From: JBCCSZ01 sp039199225
GTDB lineage: Bacteria; Bacteroidota; Bacteroidia; Chitinophagales; Saprospiraceae
Assembly (NCBI GenBank): GCA_039199225.1
Contig: JBCCSZ010000002.1
Span: 1 to 64,000, forward strand
DNA: 64,000 nucleotides
Direction of reading: 5' to 3'
The notes under the pieces are model-generated. The model did no database searches and had not been told where the DNA came from. It saw only the letters and a list, made by a program, of their open reading frames with translations. A program made the translations under genes and the position numbers. Each line of letters begins with the position of its first letter. Within the stretch, counting starts at the first letter, position 1. Below are positions 44,989 through 53,569 of the stretch, in pieces.

Positions 44989-45591
44989 ATGAAAGTACTT
45001 TTTTTAGGTTATACCGATTGCCCACTGATTGATTTTTTGCGACAACAGGGAGAGGAAGTTGTGCTCTGGAAGGACCGCATCTCCCCTACTATAATTCAGG
45101 AACAGCAAATTGAATTTATCGTCAGCTATGGCTATCGCTACATCATCAAGAAAGATGTGTTGGAATGCCTGCCCAATCGAGTCATCAATCTCCATATTTC
45201 CTATCTGCCCTGGAACAAAGGAGCCGATCCCAATTTTTGGAGTTTTGTAGACGATACCCCAAAAGGGGTTAGCGTCCATCGGATTGATCCGGGCCTGGAT
45301 ACTGGTGCATTGCTGGTGCAGGAAAAGGTTGATCTATCTCTTGAGAGCAGTTTTCGGGAAACCTATGGCCTACTGCAAAATCGCATCCAGCAACTTTTCA
45401 TGGACCATTGGTCGGGCCTAAAAAGTGGAGGCATTCCACCCAAAGAGCAAATGGGTGTCGGCAGTTACCATCGGTCAAAAGACAAGTTGGTTTTGCTGGA
45501 AGCAATTCAGGACCACTGGTTGGATTTACCCATACCAGCGGTCCTGGATCATATTGCTGCCATCAGAGCTGCAGAGCTGAATGCTCCGTAG
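44989..45591 (+). CDS. Formyltransferase-family protein
   Basis: The product has 200 residues. The N-terminal formyltransferase fold contains VINLHISYLPWNKGADPNFW, holding the catalytic Asn and His, and VHRIDPGLDTGALLVQ, holding the catalytic Asp. This is the core of enzymes that move a formyl group from 10-formyltetrahydrofolate, such as Fmt, PurN and sugar N-formyltransferases. It is too short for Fmt because the C-terminal tRNA-binding domain is absent, and it lacks the usual PurN opening. An amino-sugar or small-molecule acceptor is plausible but not shown. Confidence 0.82.
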   Translation: MKVLFLGYTDCPLIDFLRQQGEEVVLWKDRISPTIIQEQQIEFIVSYGYRYIIKKDVLECLPNRVINLHISYLPWNKGADPNFWSFVDDTPKGVSVHRIDPGLDTGALLVQEKVDLSLESSFRETYGLLQNRIQQLFMDHWSGLKSGGIPPKEQMGVGSYHRSKDKLVLLEAIQDHWLDLPIPAVLDHIAAIRAAELNAP

Positions 45592-45660
45592 ATGCTTTTT
45601 GTACCATTGTCAAATGAACAATGATTGGTTTTAGTTATATGTTCCTTCCTCCATCCACTC

Positions 45661-47778
45661 CTACTTCTGAATGACTTTCTTCTGCGCCAATTGGCCATCC
45701 TCCAATTGAAGTTGTACAATGTACAGCCCAGGTGCGAGGTCCAAACGCAGAGATTCTCCAGAGCGAACCAACGGCACACTTTGTTGTAAGCGACCATCGA
45801 GGCTGAATACCTCCAAATCAGCTAGCTGACCATCAAAATAAACCGTTATGACCTCCTCGATTGGATTGGGGAAAAGTTCGAATTCCAATGCACCTGGCTC
45901 TAGGGCGTTGGTCGTTAAAAGTTGCACCTCAATGTCTTCGGCTTCCTCTAGATTAACGGTAGTCTCCACCGATTGACCGTCCTTGGTGATGGTGATCTTG
46001 TGTACTCCTTTGAAAGGACGAAAAGCAGCCACTCCACTGCCGTTGGTCGCCCCTTCTTCCTCTGTCCACCAATCGCCAAAAACCTTTTTGTTGAAAGATT
46101 CACCCGATGGCTTCAGACTCCAATCTTCGTAGAACATGGGAGCATTCCCTTTCCAGTGGTTGCCATCCCAAAAGCCCCACATCAAGAAGGCGTCGACACC
46201 AGGATGGCTGAAAATAATGGTTAGAAAGTCCTCCAGATATTTGGCCTGTGTGGCTTCATCCACTTTATCGTCGATGTCGTACTCCGTGATTTTCATTCGT
46301 TTACCATAGCGTTGGTAAAACTCGTTGAGTGTTTCCTGTATTTTCAAAATCGAGGTCGGTTGTGTACCGATGTGGCATTGAAAACCGATGCCATCTACTT
46401 TGGCGCCCCCATCGATGATTTCGCTGATATAGGCTTTGTAGCGATCCGTTACCGACTTACCACTGCCACCTCCGGATAGGGTTACATAATCGTTGATGTA
46501 ATTGACGGTATTGGGCGCCGTATTTTTGATGAGGTCAAAAATTTCGAGGTACACCTCTCGGCCGCTGCTGTAATTCGGGTCGGCCCGAAAGGCGGCTTCC
46601 AAATCGCGATTCTGAGTAATTTCATTCAATACATCCCACTCTCTGACCATGTCCGACAGCTTGGGGTCCATCAGCATGCGATTGATGCGCTGCTGCATCC
46701 GGGAACGCAGGTAGGTAAGGTCTGTCCGATTTTCAAATAAATCCTCTGGCAAGTACTGCCAACCCGGCCAAACCATCGCATGTCCTCTCACTTCTATGCC
46801 CCTATCGCTCAACCATTCGACGGCTGCTACAGTCTCGCCTGGACTACCCAGCCACTCCTCTTCCCAAGCATCCCATTTGAGGGCATTTTCCGTCACTCCC
46901 ACATTGAAGCCGTGGCCCTTGCCATCCAGGTCCGTGATTTTCTCGATGTAGGTTGCATCAAAGCAATCGTTGCCTGGGAAGCGGCAACCAACGAAGGCAG
47001 AACCAAAGCCAAAAGCGTGTTTTTGCATTTCTACTTTTACGGTTGCCCCCTCTATGACTGTGCCGTTGGCATCTTTGACAGTGACGTTGAGGTCGGCTTT
47101 GCGGAGGGTCTCGATGCGGGAAGCTGCCAGCGCCCGCCAGGGGGCGTCTTCTTCGAATCCACCATAATTGCCTGCCGAAAAGATGGAAGGCACATCGCTA
47201 AGTGGGTACTTCTTTTTGAAATTGAAGGCTGTAAAGCCCGCAATCTCAAACTCTTGGGCCGCCGTACCGAAGTGTAGGCCCAGTGCCAATTGCCCCACAC
47301 CGAAATTGGCCGAAGACTCAAAAGCGATGAAGTACTGATTCCAATCAGGGGTCAGAGAAAATGTAAAGTAAATTTCCTTTTCAAAGGAGGACGAATTTTC
47401 AATGAAGACATTCATATCGGAGATCGCCGAGAGGCTCCGTCCGGAGAACGCCAGTAAGACGATGTCGTCTTTTTCAACCGCCGTTGCATTGGCAATTCCC
47501 GTTCCGGAGTCCCAAGGATTGGGCTGGGCCGTGCTGTTTTGCAAGCGCATCACCTTGGTGTAGGAGCTACCACTCACATCTTCAATCGTTCGAGCAGCGC
47601 CTCCGTAGATAAACATATCCGACACATTGGTTGCCTCGTTGTCCGATAACAGAAATGCCTCCGGTTCGATACTGTGGTCGTCTTTTAATTGGTCCAGCAA
47701 ACTTTGGTGAAAGCTATCCTGCGCATGGAGGATCGGACAAAGCAAAAGGAATAGGATGTTGAAATAAAGAATTCTCAT
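45661..47778 (-). CDS. Secreted GH10 endo-1,4-beta-xylanase with T9SS sorting domain
   Basis: The product has 705 residues. A signal peptide (ending ILHAQ) is followed by a CBM4/9-like jelly roll at about 40-200 and a short Ig-like linker (VTVKDANGTVIEGATVKVE). The GH10 barrel then spans about 255-560 with NALKWDAW, RGHAMVWPGW, the acid/base Glu 386 in REWDVLNEITQ and the nucleophile Glu 499 in MKITEYDID. The C-terminal type A sorting domain starts FELFPNPIEEVITVYF and ends QKKVIQK. The enzyme should be displayed on the surface by T9SS and cleave xylan backbones. It follows the SusC/D operon after a 202-base gap holding a dispersed repeat. Confidence 0.95.
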   Translation of the reverse strand: MRILYFNILFLLLCPILHAQDSFHQSLLDQLKDDHSIEPEAFLLSDNEATNVSDMFIYGGAARTIEDVSGSSYTKVMRLQNSTAQPNPWDSGTGIANATAVEKDDIVLLAFSGRSLSAISDMNVFIENSSSFEKEIYFTFSLTPDWNQYFIAFESSANFGVGQLALGLHFGTAAQEFEIAGFTAFNFKKKYPLSDVPSIFSAGNYGGFEEDAPWRALAASRIETLRKADLNVTVKDANGTVIEGATVKVEMQKHAFGFGSAFVGCRFPGNDCFDATYIEKITDLDGKGHGFNVGVTENALKWDAWEEEWLGSPGETVAAVEWLSDRGIEVRGHAMVWPGWQYLPEDLFENRTDLTYLRSRMQQRINRMLMDPKLSDMVREWDVLNEITQNRDLEAAFRADPNYSSGREVYLEIFDLIKNTAPNTVNYINDYVTLSGGGSGKSVTDRYKAYISEIIDGGAKVDGIGFQCHIGTQPTSILKIQETLNEFYQRYGKRMKITEYDIDDKVDEATQAKYLEDFLTIIFSHPGVDAFLMWGFWDGNHWKGNAPMFYEDWSLKPSGESFNKKVFGDWWTEEEGATNGSGVAAFRPFKGVHKITITKDGQSVETTVNLEEAEDIEVQLLTTNALEPGALEFELFPNPIEEVITVYFDGQLADLEVFSLDGRLQQSVPLVRSGESLRLDLAPGLYIVQLQLEDGQLAQKKVIQK

Positions 47779-47873
47779 CGACTTTTGATTTTTATAATTT
47801 ACTTTTTCAGATTTCAGCTCGCAATAAGCAGCAGGCAGCTTTTAACATTGCCAAAATACCCATTAGCTAGGTG

Positions 47874-47943
47874 GTTGCCTTCGGCTTGTGATTTAGTGGT
47901 TTAGTGATTGCACACTAATGCCGTTGCCTTTGGCTTGTGATTT
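47874..47943. repeat. Dispersed low-complexity repeat, fourth cluster, inverted
   Basis: Two copies of GTTGCCTTYGGCTTGTGATTTA at 47874-47895 and 47922-47943 are the reverse complement of the AAATCACAAGCC-AGGCAA word at 340-545. Next to them (47949-47988) are ACTGCCTATTGC words, similar to the second word next to the first cluster. Confidence 0.7.
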
Positions 47944-47980
47944 AAAAGCTGCGCACTGCCTATTGCATGCTGTGTACTGC

Positions 47981-50905
47981 CTATTGCTTCACCAACTTAC
48001 TGATCGCTATTGGCTCATCGTCTAATCTTACTTCGATTAAGTATAAGCCGGTGTTCAGATCGTTGACGGGTAGTTCTTCGTTGACTTGGCCAGCGAGGGT
48101 TGAACCCATGTTGATGGACTTGATCTGTTGACCACTTAGATTGTAGATGTTGACACTCAACTCACCCTTGGCCAGGGCATTCATTTGTAGGTAGACCGTT
48201 TCGACGGCTGGATTTGGGAAAAGTTGAATGCTTTCCAGCTTATCGACATCCAAAACGCTGGTGACCAGTGGTTTTCCGAAGGACACCCAGTCGATGACCA
48301 GTTCTCCGTTGAACTCGCCGATGCCGGGGTCGAGGTAAAAGTCCAGTGAGCTGATGCGCTCCCCATTGACTGGGCAAGGGCCGCTCGTACAAGGCGTTCC
48401 ACCAAAGCCCCCGTCGTTGAGTTTGCCGCTGTAATCGTATTCGAGGACCGTAAAGTCGGATGGAACTGTAACCTCTACACCCGGTGAAGAAGTGATGAAT
48501 CCTTTATCGTCCTTCAGGTCTATGCGAAGTGGCATATCAGCCTTCGTAGATTTTACTCTGATGAATAGCTTGAGGTCGTTGTCTCCATCGGCATTGACGA
48601 TCACTGCTGTATCGGCCAGGTGCAGGGTATAGGCAATTGGCGAAAAGGCAGCAGAAGTACCATCGCCGGTGATGGTCAGATTGCCGTCAGCTTCGCTGCT
48701 GACCAAGCCAGTCATATCGGTTACGAAGTCGTTTTTATCGTCGTCAAATTGGTCGAAATATTCAGCGAGCCCGGCTGGTTCGGAGGGTCCTGGGTCTTCG
48801 AGTGGTCGGATGGTGGACAGCCAATCCATCGTGAAGGTACCATCGTAGCCACCGTTCTCCGGATCGATGTACAGTAGTAAACTGGCAATGCGCTGGCCGT
48901 CTACAGGACAAGGTCCCATATCGCAGGCAGTGCCACCATAGCCACCATCGCTATAGGTACCGCTGAAGTCGTATTCAATAATGGTATATTCTGTTCCGAC
49001 TGTTCGCACGGTAGAAGGCTCTGTGCTGGCAAAGCCATCGGCATCTACTAGGTCAATGCGGAAAGGAACGCCATCTACGGTAGACTTGGCCTTGATGAAA
49101 AGCTTGTTGTTGGACGTCAAGTCAATCAACAGTGGATCACCATTGTCATCTTGGAAGCTGTAGGAAAAAGCAGCAAATTGGCCTCCCATGCCATCACCGA
49201 CGATGGTCAGTTCTGTTCCTTCTTCTGTTATGGTAAAACCATCCGAATCGGAAATGTTGCTGCGGTTGGCATCGTCGAAGTGGTTGGAATATTGCTGGAC
49301 GTCTTCCTCCATGGGAGCGCCAAACGATAGGTAGTCAATTTCAATGGTTCCGTTGAAGGCTCCGTCTGCTGGATTAGGGTACAACAAAACGGTGTTAATG
49401 GCTTTGCCATCGACTGGGCAGGGTCCCATGTCACAAGGCGTTCCGCCATAACCTCCATCGCTGTAGTTTCCACGAAAATCGAGTTCGTAAGTAGAATACT
49501 CACCAACCGTCAAGAGCTTGGTGAAAGAAGGCAAGGTCGTTATAAAGTCAGTCGTATCAACCAGATCAATTCTCAAAAGTGTATTATCTACGGATGATTT
49601 GGCACGGAAAAACATTTTATCGTTGCCAGTTACATCCAAGACGATACCGCCATTTTCATCGTGTACGTTGTAAGCAATGGCCGAAAAAGGAGCGTCTGTT
49701 CCATCCCCTGTAATCTTCAAGGTAGAGCTTTCAACTTCCAGGCTGTAAGCTCCGGTGGTATTCACGTAGGTTTCATCTTCTGTGAAATGATCGCCATACA
49801 CCAAATCCAAATTGCCACCTGGATTGGCCTCTAGAGCTGTTCCGACAGAAATGTATTCAATCGCCACCTCACCTGCATAAGCACCGACACCAGGATTCAC
49901 AAAAATGATCAAATTGGCAATGCGGCTGGCATCTACAGGGCAAGGACCGACATCACAGCCTGTTCCACCAAAGGCTAAATCTGTGTAGGAACCTGCAAAG
50001 TTAAATTCGTAGGTCTCCCACTCTGTGCTGATGACCTTGGTGATACTTCCGCCGGTGGTCGCCATGTTGTTGATGTCCTGTAAATCGACGCGGATGGAAG
50101 TACCATCCTCGGTGGCCTTCATGCGCAAGTAAATTTTATCGTTGCCGCTGACGTCGATGTCGATTTCTTCCAGGGTCGTTTCATTGTGTATAACGATGTT
50201 CATCGGGTCCCATTCGCCACTTGTTCCATCTCCGGTGATCTTCCATTGCGAATCTTCTGTTGCAGAGGTATACCCCATGGGTGTCCCGATGAAATTCAAG
50301 GAGCTGTCGCCATCAAAATGAATCTGCCAAACATCCGACATCGGTCCAACACTAGGTTCTGCACCAACGGAGATAAAATCTATTTTCACAGTACCAGAGA
50401 AAGAGCCCTGACCAGGATTGACATAGAAGTTGAAGGTAGACACCTTGCTACCATCCACCGGGCAAGGTCCTGAGTTGCAAGCTGTTCCGCCAAACCCTCC
50501 ATCTTCGACATTTGAAAAGTCATATTCAAAAACAATGTAGTCGTTCAGCAGGGTCTTGGCAATGCCCGGCATGCTTGAGTGAAAGCCATCAGCATCTACA
50601 ATGTCCATTCGCAACTGGGTTCCCAGGTTGCTGGCTTTGGCTCTTACGAAGACCTTGTTGTTTTCTGTTATATCGATGTTGATTCTATCGCCATTCTCAT
50701 CGAAAGGAGAATAGGAAGCAATTTCAAAAGCACCAGAAGATCCGTCACCGGTAATGGTCCATTCACCATCGGCCTCAGAAGTTGTCAGGCCCGTCCCGGC
50801 GCTGGTGTTTTGGTCTACCCCATCGTCGAATTGTTCGAGGTAGACCTGCCCGTTCATCAGAAATGGCAGGAGGCAAAAAATAAAAATGGGTAGGTGTAAT
50901 TTCAT
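47981..50905 (-). CDS. Secreted T9SS protein with five tandem Cys-motif modules
   Basis: The product has 974 residues from MKLHLPIFIFCLLPFLMNGQ, a signal peptide; the earlier start at 50962 overlaps the preceding gene region and is rejected. Five modules of about 175 residues repeat in tandem. Each has a TITGDGT-type strand, an NDKLFIRxKS strand, an RIDLVDxDGF strand and the invariant motif GGT-x-C-x2-GPCPV(D/N)(G/A), then a YxGTxxIDxxSxG strand. This layout resembles jelly-roll carbohydrate-binding modules, and the paired Cys probably form a disulphide. A type A sorting domain (IQLFPNPAVETVYLQM to SKLVKQ) ends it. The position 25 bases after the TIG glycan-binding gene suggests a surface polysaccharide-binding scaffold. 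No catalytic domain is seen. Confidence 0.85.
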   Translation of the reverse strand: MKLHLPIFIFCLLPFLMNGQVYLEQFDDGVDQNTSAGTGLTTSEADGEWTITGDGSSGAFEIASYSPFDENGDRINIDITENNKVFVRAKASNLGTQLRMDIVDADGFHSSMPGIAKTLLNDYIVFEYDFSNVEDGGFGGTACNSGPCPVDGSKVSTFNFYVNPGQGSFSGTVKIDFISVGAEPSVGPMSDVWQIHFDGDSSLNFIGTPMGYTSATEDSQWKITGDGTSGEWDPMNIVIHNETTLEEIDIDVSGNDKIYLRMKATEDGTSIRVDLQDINNMATTGGSITKVISTEWETYEFNFAGSYTDLAFGGTGCDVGPCPVDASRIANLIIFVNPGVGAYAGEVAIEYISVGTALEANPGGNLDLVYGDHFTEDETYVNTTGAYSLEVESSTLKITGDGTDAPFSAIAYNVHDENGGIVLDVTGNDKMFFRAKSSVDNTLLRIDLVDTTDFITTLPSFTKLLTVGEYSTYELDFRGNYSDGGYGGTPCDMGPCPVDGKAINTVLLYPNPADGAFNGTIEIDYLSFGAPMEEDVQQYSNHFDDANRSNISDSDGFTITEEGTELTIVGDGMGGQFAAFSYSFQDDNGDPLLIDLTSNNKLFIKAKSTVDGVPFRIDLVDADGFASTEPSTVRTVGTEYTIIEYDFSGTYSDGGYGGTACDMGPCPVDGQRIASLLLYIDPENGGYDGTFTMDWLSTIRPLEDPGPSEPAGLAEYFDQFDDDKNDFVTDMTGLVSSEADGNLTITGDGTSAAFSPIAYTLHLADTAVIVNADGDNDLKLFIRVKSTKADMPLRIDLKDDKGFITSSPGVEVTVPSDFTVLEYDYSGKLNDGGFGGTPCTSGPCPVNGERISSLDFYLDPGIGEFNGELVIDWVSFGKPLVTSVLDVDKLESIQLFPNPAVETVYLQMNALAKGELSVNIYNLSGQQIKSINMGSTLAGQVNEELPVNDLNTGLYLIEVRLDDEPIAISKLVKQ

Positions 50906-50930
50906 GATCTTGTGATTAAGTTGATTTGAA

Positions 50931-52040
50931 TTAATTGATTTGAATAAACTTGATGTTGTCAAGGTTTACTTCTAGTTTTCCAGCAATACCATTTTCGTTG
51001 TAGAGATGAAATTTCACCGTCCGAATCTTTGTCGGATCGATGGTGAAACCATCTAGGTCGGTGAAGCGGTTGAGGGGTATGCGGACCGTTTGCCAGCCCT
51101 CCTCATCAACGGCAATCTGTTCGGTAAAATCATTGGGTGAACCAGCTCTTTCGGCCAGTACGATGATCAAGTATGTATCTTTTCGATTGTTGTTGTGGAT
51201 GTCGAATTGTAAAAAGGTGTTGTTGATGTCGCTGTTGATGTCGTAGACATCGAATTCGTTGATGTCAAAGGAATGGTGTTCAGCCCCTCCGATCCAAGTT
51301 GTCCCCGGATCGCGGCCCGACAGTTTGAGGAAGTTGTTGTCGATCGGCTCGGGATTGGAATTGTGAATGGCATTGGTCGCATTTTGATCGAGCGAACCGT
51401 AGAACAACCACTTGTTGGTCTCCGAGCGAATGCCATTGCCATCAAAATCGTTGACGAGGTATTCGGTGGTGGAGAAGAAAACCTTCGAAGTCGTGATCGG
51501 TCCGCCATTGGCCTTGACTTTTAGTTTTCCTTTTTCTACACCTGGTGGTACTTCCACGACGATGGAATCTTCCTGACTGAACAAAATACGTCCTGCTATG
51601 CTGTCGAAGAAAAGCACTTCCAACGGCTCGAAGAAATTCTCTCCCAAAATGAAAACCGACTCTCCTTCATTGGCAGATTCGGGATAAAAATCATTGATGA
51701 CGGGCGGCTTGAGTGTCACCCGAAAAGGCAGATTGGTCGTTCCGCCTTCCGTCTCAATCGTGATGGTATTCTCGCCCAGCTTCGCATCTTCCGGCACCCG
51801 AAAAAGGAGGGCTTCGGAAGTGCCGTAGGAAGGATTAAAATTAGCCGGAATGCCATCACTGAAATTGATCGACTTGATGTCGTTAAAATTCATTCCTTCC
51901 ACTGTAATCAGTGTTTCGGCCGGACCAAAATCCGGGCTGTAGGTCATTACAGAAGGTGGATCTTTTTCACAAGCAGTGAAGGTGATAAGTAATAATATGA
52001 AAAGGCTAGTTCTCAAAAACATGTTTTTACAAATTTTCAT
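50931..52040 (-). CDS. IPT/TIG surface glycan-binding lipoprotein (SGBP-like)
   Basis: The product has 369 residues from MKICKNMFLRTSLF; the frame extends upstream only to a TTG. The lipobox is FTAC. Two IPT/TIG Ig-like domains follow (VMTYSPDFGPAETLITVEGMNF and VINDFYPESANEGESVFILGENFF). The C-terminal 180 residues are a beta-sandwich ending RTVKFHLYNENGIAGKLEVNLD. This architecture is that of surface glycan-binding proteins encoded after SusD in Bacteroidota loci. It should hold xylan-type chains at the outer membrane for SusC/D. It starts 8 bases after susD and ends 25 bases before the next gene. Confidence 0.85.
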   Translation of the reverse strand: MKICKNMFLRTSLFILLLITFTACEKDPPSVMTYSPDFGPAETLITVEGMNFNDIKSINFSDGIPANFNPSYGTSEALLFRVPEDAKLGENTITIETEGGTTNLPFRVTLKPPVINDFYPESANEGESVFILGENFFEPLEVLFFDSIAGRILFSQEDSIVVEVPPGVEKGKLKVKANGGPITTSKVFFSTTEYLVNDFDGNGIRSETNKWLFYGSLDQNATNAIHNSNPEPIDNNFLKLSGRDPGTTWIGGAEHHSFDINEFDVYDINSDINNTFLQFDIHNNNRKDTYLIIVLAERAGSPNDFTEQIAVDEEGWQTVRIPLNRFTDLDGFTIDPTKIRTVKFHLYNENGIAGKLEVNLDNIKFIQIN

Positions 52041-52048
52041 TCGATCAA

Positions 52049-53536
52049 TCAATAACCCAGATTTTGGTCTAGTTTAGGGTTTATGGCCCGTTCCTCGGAT
52101 GGGATCGGAAACAGCCGGTGGAATTCCTGCATGTTCTTACCGTGGAGGCGCATAATCTCAATGGTATTGTCCATTCTCAACAGGTCAAACCAACGTTGAT
52201 TTTCAAAGGCAAATTCTTTGCGTCTCTCCTCAAAAACCATCTCCGTGGTCACCGAACCAACCTCCTCCAGGCCAGCTCTTGTACGCACGGCATTGAAGGC
52301 TTCCACCACATCGGGAGTTACTGTAATACCGCCATTTCTACGGCAGGTTGCCTCGGCCAGTGTCAGCAGTACATCGGCGTAGCGGATAACGTGTACGTTT
52401 TGCGGCGTGGTCATAAAACAAACATCTGGACCTCCCCCGATGACATACTTTTTGATACTGATACCACTTCGGGAAGCCCCTTCTGTTGGATAGGTATAGC
52501 CACCATCTTGTGCATTGATCATGGGGTAAAAATCATTGGGCGCCATAATGGTATGGTACTTCCGTAGGTCCTCCTCCTCGTAAATATCCTTGACCGTAGT
52601 CCCTGGATTGTCGATCGATGGGCCTGTAGGAATTTGAGAACCCCAGCCATCTGAATTTCGGGTGATGTTTTGCCCCCAGGGTGCAAAAAACGCCTGGCAG
52701 GCATTACCTGTCCCGACCGGGCCACAACCGGCATATTGCACCTGAAAAATCGATTCAGCATTGTTATCGGTGGTCTCTTTCAACCAATTCTCTGCAAAAT
52801 CATCCATCAGTCGATAGCGTCCCTCTGCAATGATTTCCCGACTCAACTCGATGGCTTCATCAAATTTTTTCATGGTCAAATAGACCTTGGCCAACAGTGC
52901 TTGAGCCGCTCCACGGGTCGCCCGCCCCAGGTCTAAACCAGTGTAGGCCGGCGGCAGGTCAGCGATGCCCTTTTCCAAATCAGCCACAATAAAGTCGTAC
53001 ACCTCTTCGACAGGATCGCGAACGACCTGCAGATCAGATGCCAAGGTGGGTACTTGCTGAATGATGGGTACATCGCCGTAGATGCGCACCAGATCGAAGT
53101 AGGCAAAAGCGCGCAAAAAGGAAGCCTCTGCGATAATGGCCTTTTTCTGATCCTCGTCCATATCAATGGGTGGCACTTTGGTGATCACCTGGTTGGCCAA
53201 TGTCACCAATCGGAAGTGCTCCGTCCAAAATTCGGCATTGGGTCCATTGTCTGGATTGATGGTAAAATTGTCGATCGGAGAAAAATCCGGATCGTTGCCA
53301 CCGGTGGTAGAATTGTCGGCTGGAATTTCTGTAATCATCCAAGACTTGCCATACCAATTGACCGCTTGCATGGGCGCATAGACTGCCAGAACAGCCCGCC
53401 GAGCATCTTCGGCTGTGTTGTAAAACTTTTCCTCTGTGATTTGATCCAAAGGATTGCGCTCCAGGAAATCTTTCTGGCAAGCCGACACCAGAAAAAGGAC
53501 AGAGAACAATAAGCCGATGCAATATTTCTTTTTCAT
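52049..53536 (-). CDS. susD: SusD/RagB-family nutrient-binding lipoprotein
   Basis: The product has 495 residues. The lipobox is VSAC, followed by the standard SusD opening QKDFLERNPLDQITEEKFYNT. TPR-like helices and the C-terminal RagB region (FEERRKEFAFENQRWFDLLRM) are intact, and the chain ends with KLDQNLGY. It forms the lid on the SusC transporter and binds the oligosaccharide. It is encoded 33 bases after susC. Confidence 0.96.
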   Translation of the reverse strand: MKKKYCIGLLFSVLFLVSACQKDFLERNPLDQITEEKFYNTAEDARRAVLAVYAPMQAVNWYGKSWMITEIPADNSTTGGNDPDFSPIDNFTINPDNGPNAEFWTEHFRLVTLANQVITKVPPIDMDEDQKKAIIAEASFLRAFAYFDLVRIYGDVPIIQQVPTLASDLQVVRDPVEEVYDFIVADLEKGIADLPPAYTGLDLGRATRGAAQALLAKVYLTMKKFDEAIELSREIIAEGRYRLMDDFAENWLKETTDNNAESIFQVQYAGCGPVGTGNACQAFFAPWGQNITRNSDGWGSQIPTGPSIDNPGTTVKDIYEEEDLRKYHTIMAPNDFYPMINAQDGGYTYPTEGASRSGISIKKYVIGGGPDVCFMTTPQNVHVIRYADVLLTLAEATCRRNGGITVTPDVVEAFNAVRTRAGLEEVGSVTTEMVFEERRKEFAFENQRWFDLLRMDNTIEIMRLHGKNMQEFHRLFPIPSEERAINPKLDQNLGY

Positions 53537-53569
53537 ATGTTGGGTTTCAAAAAAATTTTCAATTTGAAT

